Assembly (NCBI RefSeq): GCF_049195245.1
Contig: NZ_JBMIRR010000021.1
Span: 62,001 to 126,000, forward strand
Origin: Arenimonas sp049195245
GTDB taxonomy: Bacteria > Pseudomonadota > Gammaproteobacteria > Xanthomonadales > Xanthomonadaceae
DNA: 64,000 nucleotides
Direction of reading: 5' to 3'
Below, piece after piece: positions 1-11,565 of this stretch. The stretch's first letter is position 1, and the number at the start of each line of letters is the position of its first letter. A program made the translations under genes and the position numbers. Under the pieces are notes generated by a model, which saw only the letters and a program-made list of their open reading frames with translations, did no database searches and was not told the origin of the DNA.

Positions 1-750
<750 letters not shown>

Positions 751-757
751 AGCCGGA

Positions 758-2641
<1,884 letters not shown>

Positions 2642-2714
2642 GCGGTTTCGTCCTTTGACGCCCGGTCACCGGGCGGGAACGAAGCGGCGGCGCCGGGGCG
2701 CAGGCACGGGCCGG

Positions 2715-2803
2715 CACCACCAAAGCTTCCCTACGCCGGTACCAGCCGGATCAGGTTCGAAGGGTATTTCTCAGCCCGCATCCCGCCCGGGCACCCCCGC
2801 TTC
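2715..2803 (-). promoter_or_regulatory. TPP (THI-box) riboswitch upstream of thiC
   Basis: Read on the minus strand, this leader contains the conserved THI elements in order: CTGAGA, then ACCCTT, GAACCTGATC, and TACCGGCGTAGGGAA. These form the pyrimidine and pyrophosphate sensor arms. The aptamer ends about 75 bases before the thiC ATG. The gap contains no clear U-tract terminator, so control is more likely at translation initiation, which is common in gammaproteobacteria. Boundaries are approximate. Confidence 0.95.
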
Positions 2804-2850
2804 TCCCGCTATTGAACCACGGCCCGGGCGGAGAAGCGAAGGGCGTTTTG

Positions 2851-2983
2851 GCCGCGGATTTGCGCAGGTAAGAGCGGATAGAGCGTGAGAAGGAAGGAGC
2901 GAGGTGGCTTGGCTCGGCCGGCAACTCCGTCTCCCCTCGGTTCTATCCGACCTTATCCGCGTCCATCCGCGTAAATCCGCGGC
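2851..2983. repeat. Imperfect inverted repeat with CGCGGAT motifs between thiC and the efflux operon
   Basis: The left arm (2851-2884) starts GCCGCGGATTTGCGC and ends CGGATAGAGC. The right arm (2940-2983) is its imperfect reverse complement and adds several CGCGGAT units about 9-10 bases apart (GCGTAAATCCGCGG at its outer end). The centre is about 55 bases of unremarkable GC-rich sequence. Together with the TPP riboswitch this fills the 359-base gap 2642-3000. It resembles a REP/BIME-type intergenic element. I see no coding potential and no transposase nearby. Confidence 0.6.
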
Positions 2984-3000
2984 AAAAAAGCTCCCCTTGC

Positions 3001-6000
3001 CTACGGAGCGGAGTCGAAGGCGACCGGGCCGGGGGCGGTGCGGGCGGGCGCGGGCGGGGGCGGTACGCGGAACCAGGCCGCGTACAGCGCCGGCAGGAAC
3101 AGCAGGGTCAGCGCGGTGGCCACGATCAGGCCACCCATGATGGCCACGGCCATCGGCCCGAAGAAGACGCTGCGCGACAGCGGGATCATGGCCAGCACCG
3201 CCGCCAGCGCTGTCAGCACGATCGGGCGAAAGCGGCGCACGGTGGCGTCCACGACGGCCTGCTCGGGCGGATGGCCGGCGGCGATGTCCTGCTCGATCTG
3301 GTCCACCAGGATCACCGAGTTGCGCATGATCATGCCGCTGAGCGCGATCGTGCCCAGCATCGCCACGAAGCCGAATGGCACGCGGAACACCAGCAGGAAC
3401 AGCACCACGCCGATCAGGCCCAGCGGCGCCGTCAGCAACACCATCACCGCGCGCGGGAAGCTGCGCAGCTGCAGCATCAGCAGGGTCATCACCACCAGCA
3501 GGAACAGCGGCACGCCGGCAGCGACCGAGCGCGAGCCGCGGCCGGAGTCCTCGACCGTTCCGCCGGTCTCGAGCAGGTAGCCGCTGGGCAGCGAGGCGCG
3601 GATCTCCGCCAGCGTCGGCTCGATCTGCGCGGTGACGCTGGGCGGCGTCGCCTCGCCGTAGATGTCGGCGCGAACGGTGATGGTGGGCAGCCGGTTGCGG
3701 TGCCAGATGATGCCGTCCTCGAAGCCGTACTCGAGCGTGGCGATCTGCGACAGCGGCACGCTGCGGCCATTGCCGGCCGGCACCGACAGGCTGCCCAGCA
3801 GGCTCAGCTGCTCGCGTTCCTGGCTGGGGCCACGCAGCAGGATCTCGATCAGCTCGTTGCCGTCGCGGTAGGTGCTGACCGTGGTGCCCGACAGCGAGCC
3901 GCGCAGGAAGGCCGCCACCTCGGCCGAGCTGATGCCCAGCACGCGCGCACGCTCCTGGTCGATCTGCAGGCGCACGACCTTGCTGGCCTCGTCCCAGTCT
4001 AGGTTTACGTTGGTGACGTCGGGGTTGGCCCGCACCTTGGCGGCCACCTCGTGGGCCAGGCGGCGCACCTCGTCCACGTGCTCGCCCGAGACGCGGAACT
4101 GGATCGGGAAGCCGACCGGCGGCCCGTTCTCGAGCCGCGACACGCGCACCTGCACGTCGTTGAACTTCTCGTCGAACAGGCCGATCAGCCACTGGCGCAC
4201 TTCCTCGCGCGCCTGGATGTCCTTGGTCAGCACCACGAACTGGGCGAAGTTGGCCTGCGGCAGCTTCTGGTCCAGCGGCAGGTAGAAGCGCGGCGTGCCC
4301 GTGCCCACGTAGGCCACGAAGTTCTCCACGTCCTTGCGCTTGGCCAGCTCGGTCTCCAGGCGCTTGGCCGCCGCCTCGGTGGCGTGCAGCGAGGCGCCTT
4401 CGGCCAGCTCCAGGTCCACCATCAGCTCCAGCCGCGTGGACGAGGGGAAGAACTGCTGGGGTACGAAGCGGAACATCAGGATGGACAGCACGAACGCCGC
4501 CACCGTCACCACGATCACCGTCTTGCGGAAGCGCACGCACCAGGTCACCCAGGCCCGCACGCGGCGGTAGAAGCGGCTGGCGTACGGGTCGTGCACCGGA
4601 CCGTCGCCGTGCGGCTTGGCATCGGGCAGCAGGCGGTAGCCCAGGTAGGGAATGAACACCACCGCCGCGATCCAGGACAGGATCAGCGAGATCGTCACCA
4701 CCTGGAAGATCGAGCGCGTGTACTCGCCCGTGCTGGACGCCGCCGTGGCGATCGGCAGGAAGCCCGCGGCCGTCACCAGGGTGCCGGTGAGCATGGGGAA
4801 AGCCGTGGACTGGTAGGCGAAAGCGGCCGCCTTCATGCGGCTGAAGCCCTGCTCCATCTTCACCGCCATCATCTCCACCGCGATGATGGCGTCGTCCACC
4901 AGCAGGCCCAGCCCCAGCACCAGCGCGCCCAGCGAGATCTTGTGCAGCCCGATGCCGAAGTAGTACATCGCCGCGAAGGTCATCGCCAGCACCAGCGGGA
5001 TGGACAGCGCCACCACCAGCCCGGTGCGGAAGCCCAGCGAGAAGAAGCTGACCAGCAGCACGATCACCACCGCCTCGGCCAGCACGCGCACGAACTCGGC
5101 CACGCCGCTGCGCACGGCGGCGGGCTGGTCGGAGACCTTCTTCAGCGTCATGCCGACCGGCAGCTCCTGCTGCAGCTCGGCGAACTTGCTGTCCAGCACC
5201 TCGCCCAGGCGCAGGATGTCGCCGCCGGCACGCATGGACACCGCCAGGCCGATCGCGTTTTCACCCATGAAGCGCATGCGCGGCGCCGCCGGATCGGCGA
5301 AGCCACGCTTGATCTCGGCCACGTCGCCCAGCCGGAAGCTGCGGTCACCGACGCGGATCGGGAAGTCGGCAATCTCCTTCACGCTGTCGAAGCGGCCCGA
5401 CACCCGCAGCTGCACGCGGTCCGTGGCGGTCTCGAAGAAGCTGGCCGGCGCGATCGCGTTCTGGCTGTCGATCGCCTGCTGCACGGCCTGCAGCGGCACG
5501 CCCAGCGTGGCCAGCTTGGTGTTGGACAGCTCGATCCAGATCTTCTCGTCCTGCAGGCCGACCAGCTCGATCTTGCCCACGTCGGGCAGGCGGTGCAGTT
5601 CCAGTTCGATGCGCTCGGCGTAGTCCTTGAGCGTGGCGTAGTCGAAACCCTCGCCCGACAGCGCATAGATGTTGCCGAAGGTGTCGCCGAACTCGTCGTT
5701 GAAATAGGGCCCGATCACGCCCTGGGGCAGGGTCTGGCGCACGTCGCCGACCTTCTTGCGCACCTCGTACCACAGCGAGGGCAGCTCGTCGGAGTGCATC
5801 GAGTCCTTGGACATCAGCATCACCAGCGACTCGCCCGGGCGCGAGTACGAACGCACGTATTCGTAGCGCCCGGTCTCCATCACTTCCTTCTCGACCCGGT
5901 CGGTGACCTGCCGCGCCACTTCCTCGGCGGTGGCGCCCGGCCAGAAGGTGCGCACCACCATGATCTTGAAGGTGAAGGGCGGGTCTTCGGACTGGCCCAG

Positions 6001-6102
6001 GCGCTGGTAGCTGACGAAGCCGATGACGGCCAGCACCACCATGATGTACAGCACCAGCGAGCGGTTGCGCAGCGCCCACTCGGAAAGATTGAAGGCGCCC
6101 AT
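3001..6102 (-). CDS. RND efflux transporter, inner-membrane permease subunit
   Basis: The 1033-residue protein has the length and layout of HAE-type RND pumps: one N-terminal membrane helix (residues about 13-32), a large periplasmic domain, helices TM2-TM6, a second periplasmic domain and the last helices. The TM4 proton-relay signature GLLVDDAII, with paired aspartates, is present. Residues QSEDPPF replace the usual PxxxYP stretch early in the protein, as in TriC/VexH-like pumps. The gene starts 9 bases after the adaptor stop, so the two are one operon. Substrates cannot be inferred. The operon encodes no outer-membrane channel; the TolC-like gene at 8837 is the nearest candidate. Confidence 0.93.
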   Translation of the reverse strand: MGAFNLSEWALRNRSLVLYIMVVLAVIGFVSYQRLGQSEDPPFTFKIMVVRTFWPGATAEEVARQVTDRVEKEVMETGRYEYVRSYSRPGESLVMLMSKDSMHSDELPSLWYEVRKKVGDVRQTLPQGVIGPYFNDEFGDTFGNIYALSGEGFDYATLKDYAERIELELHRLPDVGKIELVGLQDEKIWIELSNTKLATLGVPLQAVQQAIDSQNAIAPASFFETATDRVQLRVSGRFDSVKEIADFPIRVGDRSFRLGDVAEIKRGFADPAAPRMRFMGENAIGLAVSMRAGGDILRLGEVLDSKFAELQQELPVGMTLKKVSDQPAAVRSGVAEFVRVLAEAVVIVLLVSFFSLGFRTGLVVALSIPLVLAMTFAAMYYFGIGLHKISLGALVLGLGLLVDDAIIAVEMMAVKMEQGFSRMKAAAFAYQSTAFPMLTGTLVTAAGFLPIATAASSTGEYTRSIFQVVTISLILSWIAAVVFIPYLGYRLLPDAKPHGDGPVHDPYASRFYRRVRAWVTWCVRFRKTVIVVTVAAFVLSILMFRFVPQQFFPSSTRLELMVDLELAEGASLHATEAAAKRLETELAKRKDVENFVAYVGTGTPRFYLPLDQKLPQANFAQFVVLTKDIQAREEVRQWLIGLFDEKFNDVQVRVSRLENGPPVGFPIQFRVSGEHVDEVRRLAHEVAAKVRANPDVTNVNLDWDEASKVVRLQIDQERARVLGISSAEVAAFLRGSLSGTTVSTYRDGNELIEILLRGPSQEREQLSLLGSLSVPAGNGRSVPLSQIATLEYGFEDGIIWHRNRLPTITVRADIYGEATPPSVTAQIEPTLAEIRASLPSGYLLETGGTVEDSGRGSRSVAAGVPLFLLVVMTLLMLQLRSFPRAVMVLLTAPLGLIGVVLFLLVFRVPFGFVAMLGTIALSGMIMRNSVILVDQIEQDIAAGHPPEQAVVDATVRRFRPIVLTALAAVLAMIPLSRSVFFGPMAVAIMGGLIVATALTLLFLPALYAAWFRVPPPPAPARTAPGPVAFDSAP

Positions 6103-6111
6103 GGCCCGGCC

Positions 6112-7230
6112 TCAGCGCTTGTCGGCAGCGGCGGGGGCCAGCGTCACCGGCCGGTTCTGCCGGTCGATGGGCCGGATGCGCTGGCCTTCCAGCAGCAGGT
6201 GCACGCCCGCAGCCACCACCCAGTCATCCGCCCCAAGCCCGGACAGCACCGGCACCAGCGTCTCGCCATACGGGCCGACGCGCACCGGGCGCAGGCTCAC
6301 CGTGGATTTTTCCGGATCCACCACCCAGACCGCCGGCTTGCCGTCCTTCTCGGCCAGGGCCGGCAGCGGCACGCCCAGCGCGGCCTCGCCTTCCTGCAGC
6401 GCGAACACGCGCGCGCTCTGGCCGATCTCGGTGCGCACGTCGCCGGCGTCGAAGCTCACGCGCGCGGCAAAGGTGCGCGCCAGCGGGTCGGCAGCCGGGG
6501 CGATCTCGCGCAACTTCGCCGGAAAGCGCTTGCCCGGCTGCGACCACAGTTCCACCGCCAGCGGGCGGCCCGGCGTGAAGTCGGCCGCGCTCTGCTCGGG
6601 CACGCTGATCAAAACTTCGCGCTCGCCTTGCTCGGCCAGCACGAACACGGTCTGGCCGGCGGCGACCACCTGGCCGGCCTCGGCCAGACGCTGCGCGATC
6701 ACGCCATCGGCGGGCGCGCGGAGCACGGCATAGGCGGCCTGGTTGCCGGACACGTTGGCCTGCGCGCGCGCCTGGCGCACACGGGCCTCGGCCGCCTGCT
6801 GGGCCGAGACGCGGGCGTCGTAGAGCGAGCGGCTGACCAGCTGGCGGTCGAGCAGGCTGCGGTAGCGCTCGAGTTCGGAGTTGGCCAGGGCCAGGTCGGA
6901 TTCGGCCGAGGACAGCTGCGCCCGCGAGGCTTCCAGCTGCAGCGCGACATCGGCCGGGTCGAGCTCGGCCAGGGCCTGGCCCTTGCTGACCTGCTCGCCC
7001 ACGTCCACCAGGCGCCGCGCGATCTTGCCGCCGATGCGGAAGGCCAGCGCCGGTTCGAACTGCGCCCGCACTTCGCCCGCGTAGACGCTCAGGGCTGCAG
7101 CCGCCGGCGCGGGCTGCACCACGATGGCGGGGCGCGCGGGCGCCTGCGCCTCGTCCGCTCCGCCGCAGGCGGCCAGGACCACGAGACCGAACAGCAGGAA
7201 CAGCCGGGCAATCGGGGGCGTGGCGCTCAT
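6112..7230 (-). CDS. RND efflux periplasmic adaptor lipoprotein (membrane fusion protein)
   Basis: This 372-residue adaptor bridges the RND pump and the outer-membrane channel. The N-terminus is a lipoprotein signal with the lipobox LAAC and Cys near residue 22. Then come the beta-barrel/lipoyl half (VGEQVSKGQALAELD), a coiled-coil hairpin rich in Glu, Ala and Arg (about residues 100-165), and the second lipoyl half (LRAPADGVIAQRLAEAG). It is the first gene of an operon with the permease at 3001-6102 and is divergent from a TetR regulator 75 bases away. Confidence 0.93.
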   Translation of the reverse strand: MSATPPIARLFLLFGLVVLAACGGADEAQAPARPAIVVQPAPAAAALSVYAGEVRAQFEPALAFRIGGKIARRLVDVGEQVSKGQALAELDPADVALQLEASRAQLSSAESDLALANSELERYRSLLDRQLVSRSLYDARVSAQQAAEARVRQARAQANVSGNQAAYAVLRAPADGVIAQRLAEAGQVVAAGQTVFVLAEQGEREVLISVPEQSAADFTPGRPLAVELWSQPGKRFPAKLREIAPAADPLARTFAARVSFDAGDVRTEIGQSARVFALQEGEAALGVPLPALAEKDGKPAVWVVDPEKSTVSLRPVRVGPYGETLVPVLSGLGADDWVVAAGVHLLLEGQRIRPIDRQNRPVTLAPAAADKR

Positions 7231-7245
7231 CGGGGAGTCATCTAT

Positions 7246-7294
7246 TTATTGAACCGGGGGTATATTATCTTTACCAAACTGCCAAGTTCAATAA
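7246..7294. promoter_or_regulatory. Candidate TetR operator: 9-bp inverted repeat in the divergent promoter
   Basis: TTATTGAAC (7246-7254) is mirrored exactly by GTTCAATAA (7286-7294) with 31 bases between. A shorter dyad (GGTA...TACC) lies between the arms. The stretch is strikingly AT-rich against the GC-rich background and sits exactly between the adaptor gene and the TetR gene, where TetR-family repressors normally bind. That this regulator binds here is inference. Confidence 0.55.
7264..7291 (-). promoter_or_regulatory. Promoter of the adaptor/RND operon
   Basis: On the minus strand, TTGAAC (7291-7286) is followed after 16 bases by GATAAT (7269-7264), a good sigma70-type match, about 33 bases before the adaptor ATG. 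The -35 lies inside one arm of the inverted repeat, so an occupied operator would block it. Confidence 0.6.
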
Positions 7295-7305
7295 TAATCT
7301 TCGTC

Positions 7306-7947
7306 ATGAATCTGCCCTCGCGCAACGCCTCCCCCGGCCGGCCCAAGGACCTGGAAAAACGCGCCGCCATCCTGGACGCGGCCAAGGCCCTGTTCCCGGC
7401 CCGGGGCTACGACGGCGTCAGCATGGACGCCATCGCCCAGGCCGCGGGCGTGTCCAAGCTCACGGTGTACAGCCATTTCCAGGACAAGGACACCCTCTTC
7501 GTCGAAGCCGTGAAGGCCAAGTGCGAAGACCTGCTGCCCTCCGACCTGTTCGTGGCCCGCTTCGAGGGCCCGATCCGCGGCCAGCTGGTGCGCATCGCGC
7601 ACGCCTTCTTCCGCCTGATCACCAGCGACGAGGCCATCGCCATCCACCGCATCATGTCGCGCCAGCTGCCCGAGGATTCGCACCTGCCGCGCATGTTCTG
7701 GGAGGCCGGCCCCAAGCGCACCCAGGAAGCCTTCGCCGCCTTCCTCAAGGCCGAACACGCCGCCGGCGAGCTGCACGTGCCCGACTGCACCCTGGCCGCC
7801 TCGCAGTTCTTCTGCCTGCTCAAGGGCGAATACCACGCGCGCCTGCTGTGCGGCTGCTCGGCGCCGATGGAAAGCCCCGACGTGGACGCGCACGTGGACG
7901 CCACCGTGGACCTGTTCCTGCGCGCCTACGGTCCCGGCCGCCGATGA
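7306..7947 (+). CDS. TetR/AcrR family transcriptional regulator
   Basis: The 213-residue protein begins with a TetR DNA-binding domain: ILDAAKALFPARGYDGVSMDAIAQAAGVSKLTVYSHFQDKDTLF spans residues about 25-70 as helix-turn-helix plus linker, written here only as a landmark in parts (ILDAAKALF, VSMDAIAQAAGVS, LTVYSHF). The rest is the variable ligand-binding domain. ATG at 7306 is chosen because it gives the normal short N-terminal arm; the frame is open far upstream only because it runs antisense to the efflux genes. No Shine-Dalgarno precedes it, and a weak -10-like box lies within 10 bases, so the transcript may be leaderless. Divergent placement suggests it represses the efflux operon and itself. 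Confidence 0.93.
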   Translation: MNLPSRNASPGRPKDLEKRAAILDAAKALFPARGYDGVSMDAIAQAAGVSKLTVYSHFQDKDTLFVEAVKAKCEDLLPSDLFVARFEGPIRGQLVRIAHAFFRLITSDEAIAIHRIMSRQLPEDSHLPRMFWEAGPKRTQEAFAAFLKAEHAAGELHVPDCTLAASQFFCLLKGEYHARLLCGCSAPMESPDVDAHVDATVDLFLRAYGPGRR

Positions 7948-8160
7948 GCGCTGAACCCGCGCCCACCCGGCCCATGGTCGCGGTGACTAATGGCACTACG
8001 GCCCATGCGGGCCGCCCCAGCATTCTGGCCGCGCACCGGGCCCTCCGGTGCCGGTCAACGGATTACCCACCCTGTCGTTACCCTTCCGGCGGCCAAGCTT
8101 CCGCGCGGACGCGGGCGGGGCGTAAAATCACGACCCTTGCGATTCAAGGATTTAGACGTC

Positions 8161-8814
8161 ATGCCCATTGATTTCCAGCAGGCCCGCTTTGCGATGGTCG
8201 AACAGCAGGTCCGCCCCTGGGACGTGCTCGACCCGCGCGTGCTTGAAACCCTGATGAGCGTGCGCCGCGAGGACTACGTGCCGCTGCGCCACCGCAAGCT
8301 GGCCTTCGCCGACCTGCCGCTGCCGCTGGAGCACGGCGAGGTGATGATGAAGCCGGTGCTCGAGGGTCGCATGCTGCAGGCGCTGAACCTGGCCGCGGGC
8401 GACGAGGTGCTGGAAGTCGGCACCGGCTCGGGCTTCATCACCGCCTGCCTGGCCGCGCTGGCGCGCGACGTGGTCAGCATCGACCGCCATGCCGATTTCA
8501 TCGAGCGCACCCGCGCCCGCCTGGTCACCGAGCAGATCGGCAACGTGCGGCTGGAGGAAGCCGACGTGTTCGGCTGGCAGCCCGGCCGCCAGTTCGACGC
8601 GATCTGCGTCACCGGCGCGGTCGCCACCGATCCCGAGCGTTTCGGCGCCTGGCTCAAGCCGGGCGGCCGCCTGTTCGTGATCCACGGCCAGTCGCCGGTG
8701 CAGGAAGCGCTGCGCATCACCCGCCGCGGCGAAGGCTTCCACCGCGAGAGCCTGTTCGAAACCGACGTCCCCTACCTGCACGGCGCCGCCCCGGCCCCGC
8801 ACTTCGCCTTCTGA
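8161..8814 (+). CDS. Protein-L-isoaspartate O-methyltransferase family protein (Pcm-like)
   Basis: The 217-residue protein has the PCMT-family fold: the SAM-binding motif I EVGTGSGF at about residues 80-87, the motif II acidic residue in VVSIDRHADF, and LKPGGRLFVIHG near the C-terminus. In xanthomonads this branch lies next to tolC and waaA and differs from the canonical Pcm repair enzyme. It could therefore methylate something other than isoaspartate, and the exact activity is not certain. It lies 22 bases upstream of tolC and is probably cotranscribed with it. Confidence 0.85.
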   Translation: MPIDFQQARFAMVEQQVRPWDVLDPRVLETLMSVRREDYVPLRHRKLAFADLPLPLEHGEVMMKPVLEGRMLQALNLAAGDEVLEVGTGSGFITACLAALARDVVSIDRHADFIERTRARLVTEQIGNVRLEEADVFGWQPGRQFDAICVTGAVATDPERFGAWLKPGGRLFVIHGQSPVQEALRITRRGEGFHRESLFETDVPYLHGAAPAPHFAF

Positions 8815-8836
8815 CTTGAGCAACCAGGACTACCCC

Positions 8837-10183
8837 ATGCGCCTGAGCCTTCATCCCCTCGCCTTCGCCATCCTGCTGGCCGGCACCGCCGGCACGGCCA
8901 ACGCCGCCGACCTGATCGAGGCCTACGAACTGGCCCGCCAGGGTGACCCGGTGTTGGCCGCCGCCGAATCGCGCAGCCAGTTCCAGGAAGAGGGCATCGT
9001 GCAGAGCCGCGCGGCGCTGCTGCCGCAGATCAGCGCCGGCGCCTCGCTCACCGACTCGCGCACGCGCGGCGTGGATGCCTACGACCGCGACCGCAGCTAC
9101 GGCCTGGACCTGAACCAGTCCATCTACGACCGCGGCAACTACACCCGCCTGGCCGCCGCGCGCCTGCGCAGCGACCAGTCCGACGCCGAGTACAAGGCCG
9201 CCGCCGACGAGCTGGTGGTGCGCGTGGCCCAGGCCTATTTCGACGTGCTGACCGCGATCGAAACCCTGGCCTCCTCGCGTGCCGAGGAGCGCTCGGTCGG
9301 CCGCCAGCTCGACCAGGCCGAAAAGCGCCTGGAAGTCGGCCTGGCCCCGATCACCGACGTGCACGAGGCCCGCGCCCGCTTCGACACCGCGCGCGCCAAC
9401 GCCATCGCCGCCGGCATCCAGCTCGAGGACGCGCGCGAAGCGCTGGCCGAGATCACCGGCACGCCGCTGGAAAACCTGCAGGGCCTGTCGCGCGACTACA
9501 AGCCCGAGAACACCGACGCCCGCAGTGCCCAGGACTGGGTGGACATCGCGCTCAAGTCCAACCCGCGCCTGCTGGCCAGCGAGCTGGCCCTGGCCGCGGC
9601 CGAGCGCGACATCGGCACCGCGCGTTCCTTCCACCTGCCCACGCTGTCCGCCACCGCGTCCATCGGCGACAGCGCCAGCTGGCAGAGCGACTTCCCGGGC
9701 AGCGCCAATTTCTCCGGCGGCGGCAGCACGGTCGGCGTGCGCCTGAGCGTGCCGATCTTCAACGGCTTCGCCACCCAGTCGGGCGTGCGCCAGGCCGTGC
9801 ACGGCCGTGACATCGCCGCGGACGGCCTCGAACAGCAGCGCCGCTCGGTGGTCCGCCAGGCGCGCAACGCGCAGCGTTCGCTGACCGGCGGTGAAGCCGA
9901 GGTCGAGGCGCGCCGCCTGTCGGTGGTCTCCGCCCAAGCCGCCTACGAGGCCAGCGAAGCGGGCCTGGAAGTCGGCACCCGCACCATCGTGGACGTGTTG
10001 ATCACGCAGCAGGCGCTGTTCGAGGCCCAGCGTGAGTACGCGCGTTCGCGCCACCAGTACCTGGTCAACACGCTGCGGCTCAAGCAGGTCGCGGGCACCA
10101 TTTCCCTGGCCGACGTGCAGGAAGTGAACCGCGTGCTGGTGGTGGACGCCAACGCCGCGCTGGACAACATCCCGGCCGAATAA
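8837..10183 (+). CDS. tolC: TolC family outer-membrane channel protein
   Basis: The 448-residue protein has a signal peptide ending near ANA-AD (residue about 22) and the duplicated TolC repeat of beta strands and long periplasmic helices: DLIEAYELARQGDP and LNQSIYDRGNY in the first half, and SVPIFNGFATQSGVRQA and EVGTRTIVDVLITQQ in the second. TolC trimers form the exit duct for tripartite efflux pumps and type I secretion. ATG at 8837 gives a clean signal peptide; an upstream TTG would add only seven residues. It is the only outer-membrane channel in the window and could serve both RND operons. Confidence 0.93.
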   Translation: MRLSLHPLAFAILLAGTAGTANAADLIEAYELARQGDPVLAAAESRSQFQEEGIVQSRAALLPQISAGASLTDSRTRGVDAYDRDRSYGLDLNQSIYDRGNYTRLAAARLRSDQSDAEYKAAADELVVRVAQAYFDVLTAIETLASSRAEERSVGRQLDQAEKRLEVGLAPITDVHEARARFDTARANAIAAGIQLEDAREALAEITGTPLENLQGLSRDYKPENTDARSAQDWVDIALKSNPRLLASELALAAAERDIGTARSFHLPTLSATASIGDSASWQSDFPGSANFSGGGSTVGVRLSVPIFNGFATQSGVRQAVHGRDIAADGLEQQRRSVVRQARNAQRSLTGGEAEVEARRLSVVSAQAAYEASEAGLEVGTRTIVDVLITQQALFEAQREYARSRHQYLVNTLRLKQVAGTISLADVQEVNRVLVVDANAALDNIPAE

Positions 10184-10190
10184 GCGTCCC

Positions 10191-10216
10191 GGGCGCCGCG
10201 CTCAGCCGCGGCGCCC
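10191..10216. terminator. GC-rich hairpin between the convergent tolC and waaA stops
   Basis: A perfect 10-bp stem (10191-10200 with 10207-10216, loop of 6) begins 8 bases after the tolC stop and overlaps the waaA stop. It has no U-tract, so it is a candidate bidirectional 3' end structure rather than a classic terminator. Confidence 0.45.
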
Positions 10217-11506
10217 CGACAGCACGTCGTCCACCAGGTCCAGGGTGCGCGCCAGCGCACCCGAAAGCTCGGCCACCTGCCTGCGCCCGGCCTCGCCCAT
10301 GCGCCTGCGGCGATCGGCATCGGGCAGCAGCGACACCACGGATTCCGCCAGCGCGGCCGCATCGGCCACCTGCACCAGCGCCCCCGCGTCGCGCAGCCGG
10401 CGCGTCACCTCGGCGAAGTTGAACGTGTGCGGACCCACCACGCTGGGTACGCCCAGCGCCGCGGGCTCGAGCACGTTGTGCCCGCCCACCTCGCACAGGC
10501 TGCCGCCGATGAAGGCGACGTCGGCGGCCGCGAAGAACGACAGCAGCTCGCCCATCGTGTCGATCACGAACACCTGGCTGCGCGGCCCCGGCAGCCGCTG
10601 CTGCCTTCGCGTGCGCAGCGCCAGGCCGCGCGCGCGCACCGCCTCGGCGACCGCATTGAAGCGCTCGGGATGGCGCGGCGCCCACAGCAGCAGCGCATCG
10701 GGAAACTCGGCCAGCACGCGCAGGTGCGCCTGCAGCACGGCGTCCTCTTCCGGTCCATGGGTGCTGGCGGCGATCCACACCCGCCGGCCCGCACCCCAGC
10801 CCTGGCGCCAGTTCGCCGCCTGGTGCGCCGCGCGTTCGGGCAGCTTCAGGTCGTACTTGAGGTTGCCGGTAACGACAATGCGCGCCGGATCGGCGCCAAT
10901 GCGCGCCAGCCGGGTGGCATCGGCGGCCGACTGCGCGGCCACCAGCCGCACCGCGCGCATCGCCAGGCGGGCCATGCCCTGGACCGGCAGGTAGCCTCGC
11001 AGCGAACGCTCCGAAAGCCGCGCATTGACCATCATCAGCGGGATGCCGCGGCGGCCGCACTCGACGTAGAGGTTGAGCCAGATCTCGGTCTCGACGATCA
11101 CCGCCAGCGCCGGCCGCGCGCGGTCCAGGAAGCGGCGCACCATTCGCCGCAGGTCGTAGGGCAGGTAGACGTGGTGCACCCGGTCGCCCCAGAGCGCACG
11201 CACGCGTTCGGAGCCGGTGGGCGTGATGGTGGTGACCAGCAGCGGCCGGTCGGGATACTTCGCCAGCAGGCCGTCCACCAGCGGCCGCGCCGCCAGTACC
11301 TCGCCCACCGACACCGCGTGCACCCAGATCGCATCGTGCAGGTCGAGCTTGTGCTCGAGCCAGCCGTAGCGTTCGGTCCAGCGCTGCAGGTACTCGCGCT
11401 GGCGCATGCCGCGCCAGACCAGATGGTAGAGGGTGACCGGGAAGGCCAGGTGCAGGACCAGCGAATACAGGCCCAACAGTAGCCGCTGCCCGAAGGTGAG
11501 ATGCAT
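10202..11506 (-). CDS. waaA: Kdo transferase (3-deoxy-D-manno-octulosonic acid transferase)
   Basis: The 434-residue protein matches WaaA/KdtA, the inner-membrane GT30 enzyme that adds Kdo from CMP-Kdo to lipid IVA. It has an N-terminal membrane anchor (about residues 8-28), the acceptor-side domain with HAVSVGEV and TTITPTGSERV, and the donor-side domain with GNLKYD, STHGPEE, APRHPER and GGHNVLEPAALGVP. Length is normal. It is convergent with tolC and divergent from a lipid A acyltransferase gene 59 bases away, so this locus combines Kdo addition with late lipid A acylation. Confidence 0.96.
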   Translation of the reverse strand: MHLTFGQRLLLGLYSLVLHLAFPVTLYHLVWRGMRQREYLQRWTERYGWLEHKLDLHDAIWVHAVSVGEVLAARPLVDGLLAKYPDRPLLVTTITPTGSERVRALWGDRVHHVYLPYDLRRMVRRFLDRARPALAVIVETEIWLNLYVECGRRGIPLMMVNARLSERSLRGYLPVQGMARLAMRAVRLVAAQSAADATRLARIGADPARIVVTGNLKYDLKLPERAAHQAANWRQGWGAGRRVWIAASTHGPEEDAVLQAHLRVLAEFPDALLLWAPRHPERFNAVAEAVRARGLALRTRRQQRLPGPRSQVFVIDTMGELLSFFAAADVAFIGGSLCEVGGHNVLEPAALGVPSVVGPHTFNFAEVTRRLRDAGALVQVADAAALAESVVSLLPDADRRRRMGEAGRRQVAELSGALARTLDLVDDVLSGRRG

Positions 11507-11551
11507 GCGCGGAAGGATAACCGACGGCGGCGGGGCCGCGGCGCCAGCGGC

Positions 11552-11557
11552 TAGAAT
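11552..11557 (+). promoter_or_regulatory. -10 box (TAGAAT) just before the acyltransferase start
   Basis: GGCTAGAATG places TAGAAT eight bases before ATG 11566. A transcript starting 6-7 bases downstream would begin at or next to the ATG, so a leaderless mRNA is likely. No -35 is obvious. Confidence 0.45.
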
Positions 11558-11565
11558 GCGGGGCC

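Noticed and set aside
4051..7305. Upstream extension of the TetR frame through both efflux genes
   Set aside because: It runs antisense to the adaptor and permease. The regulator homology starts only after ATG 7306.
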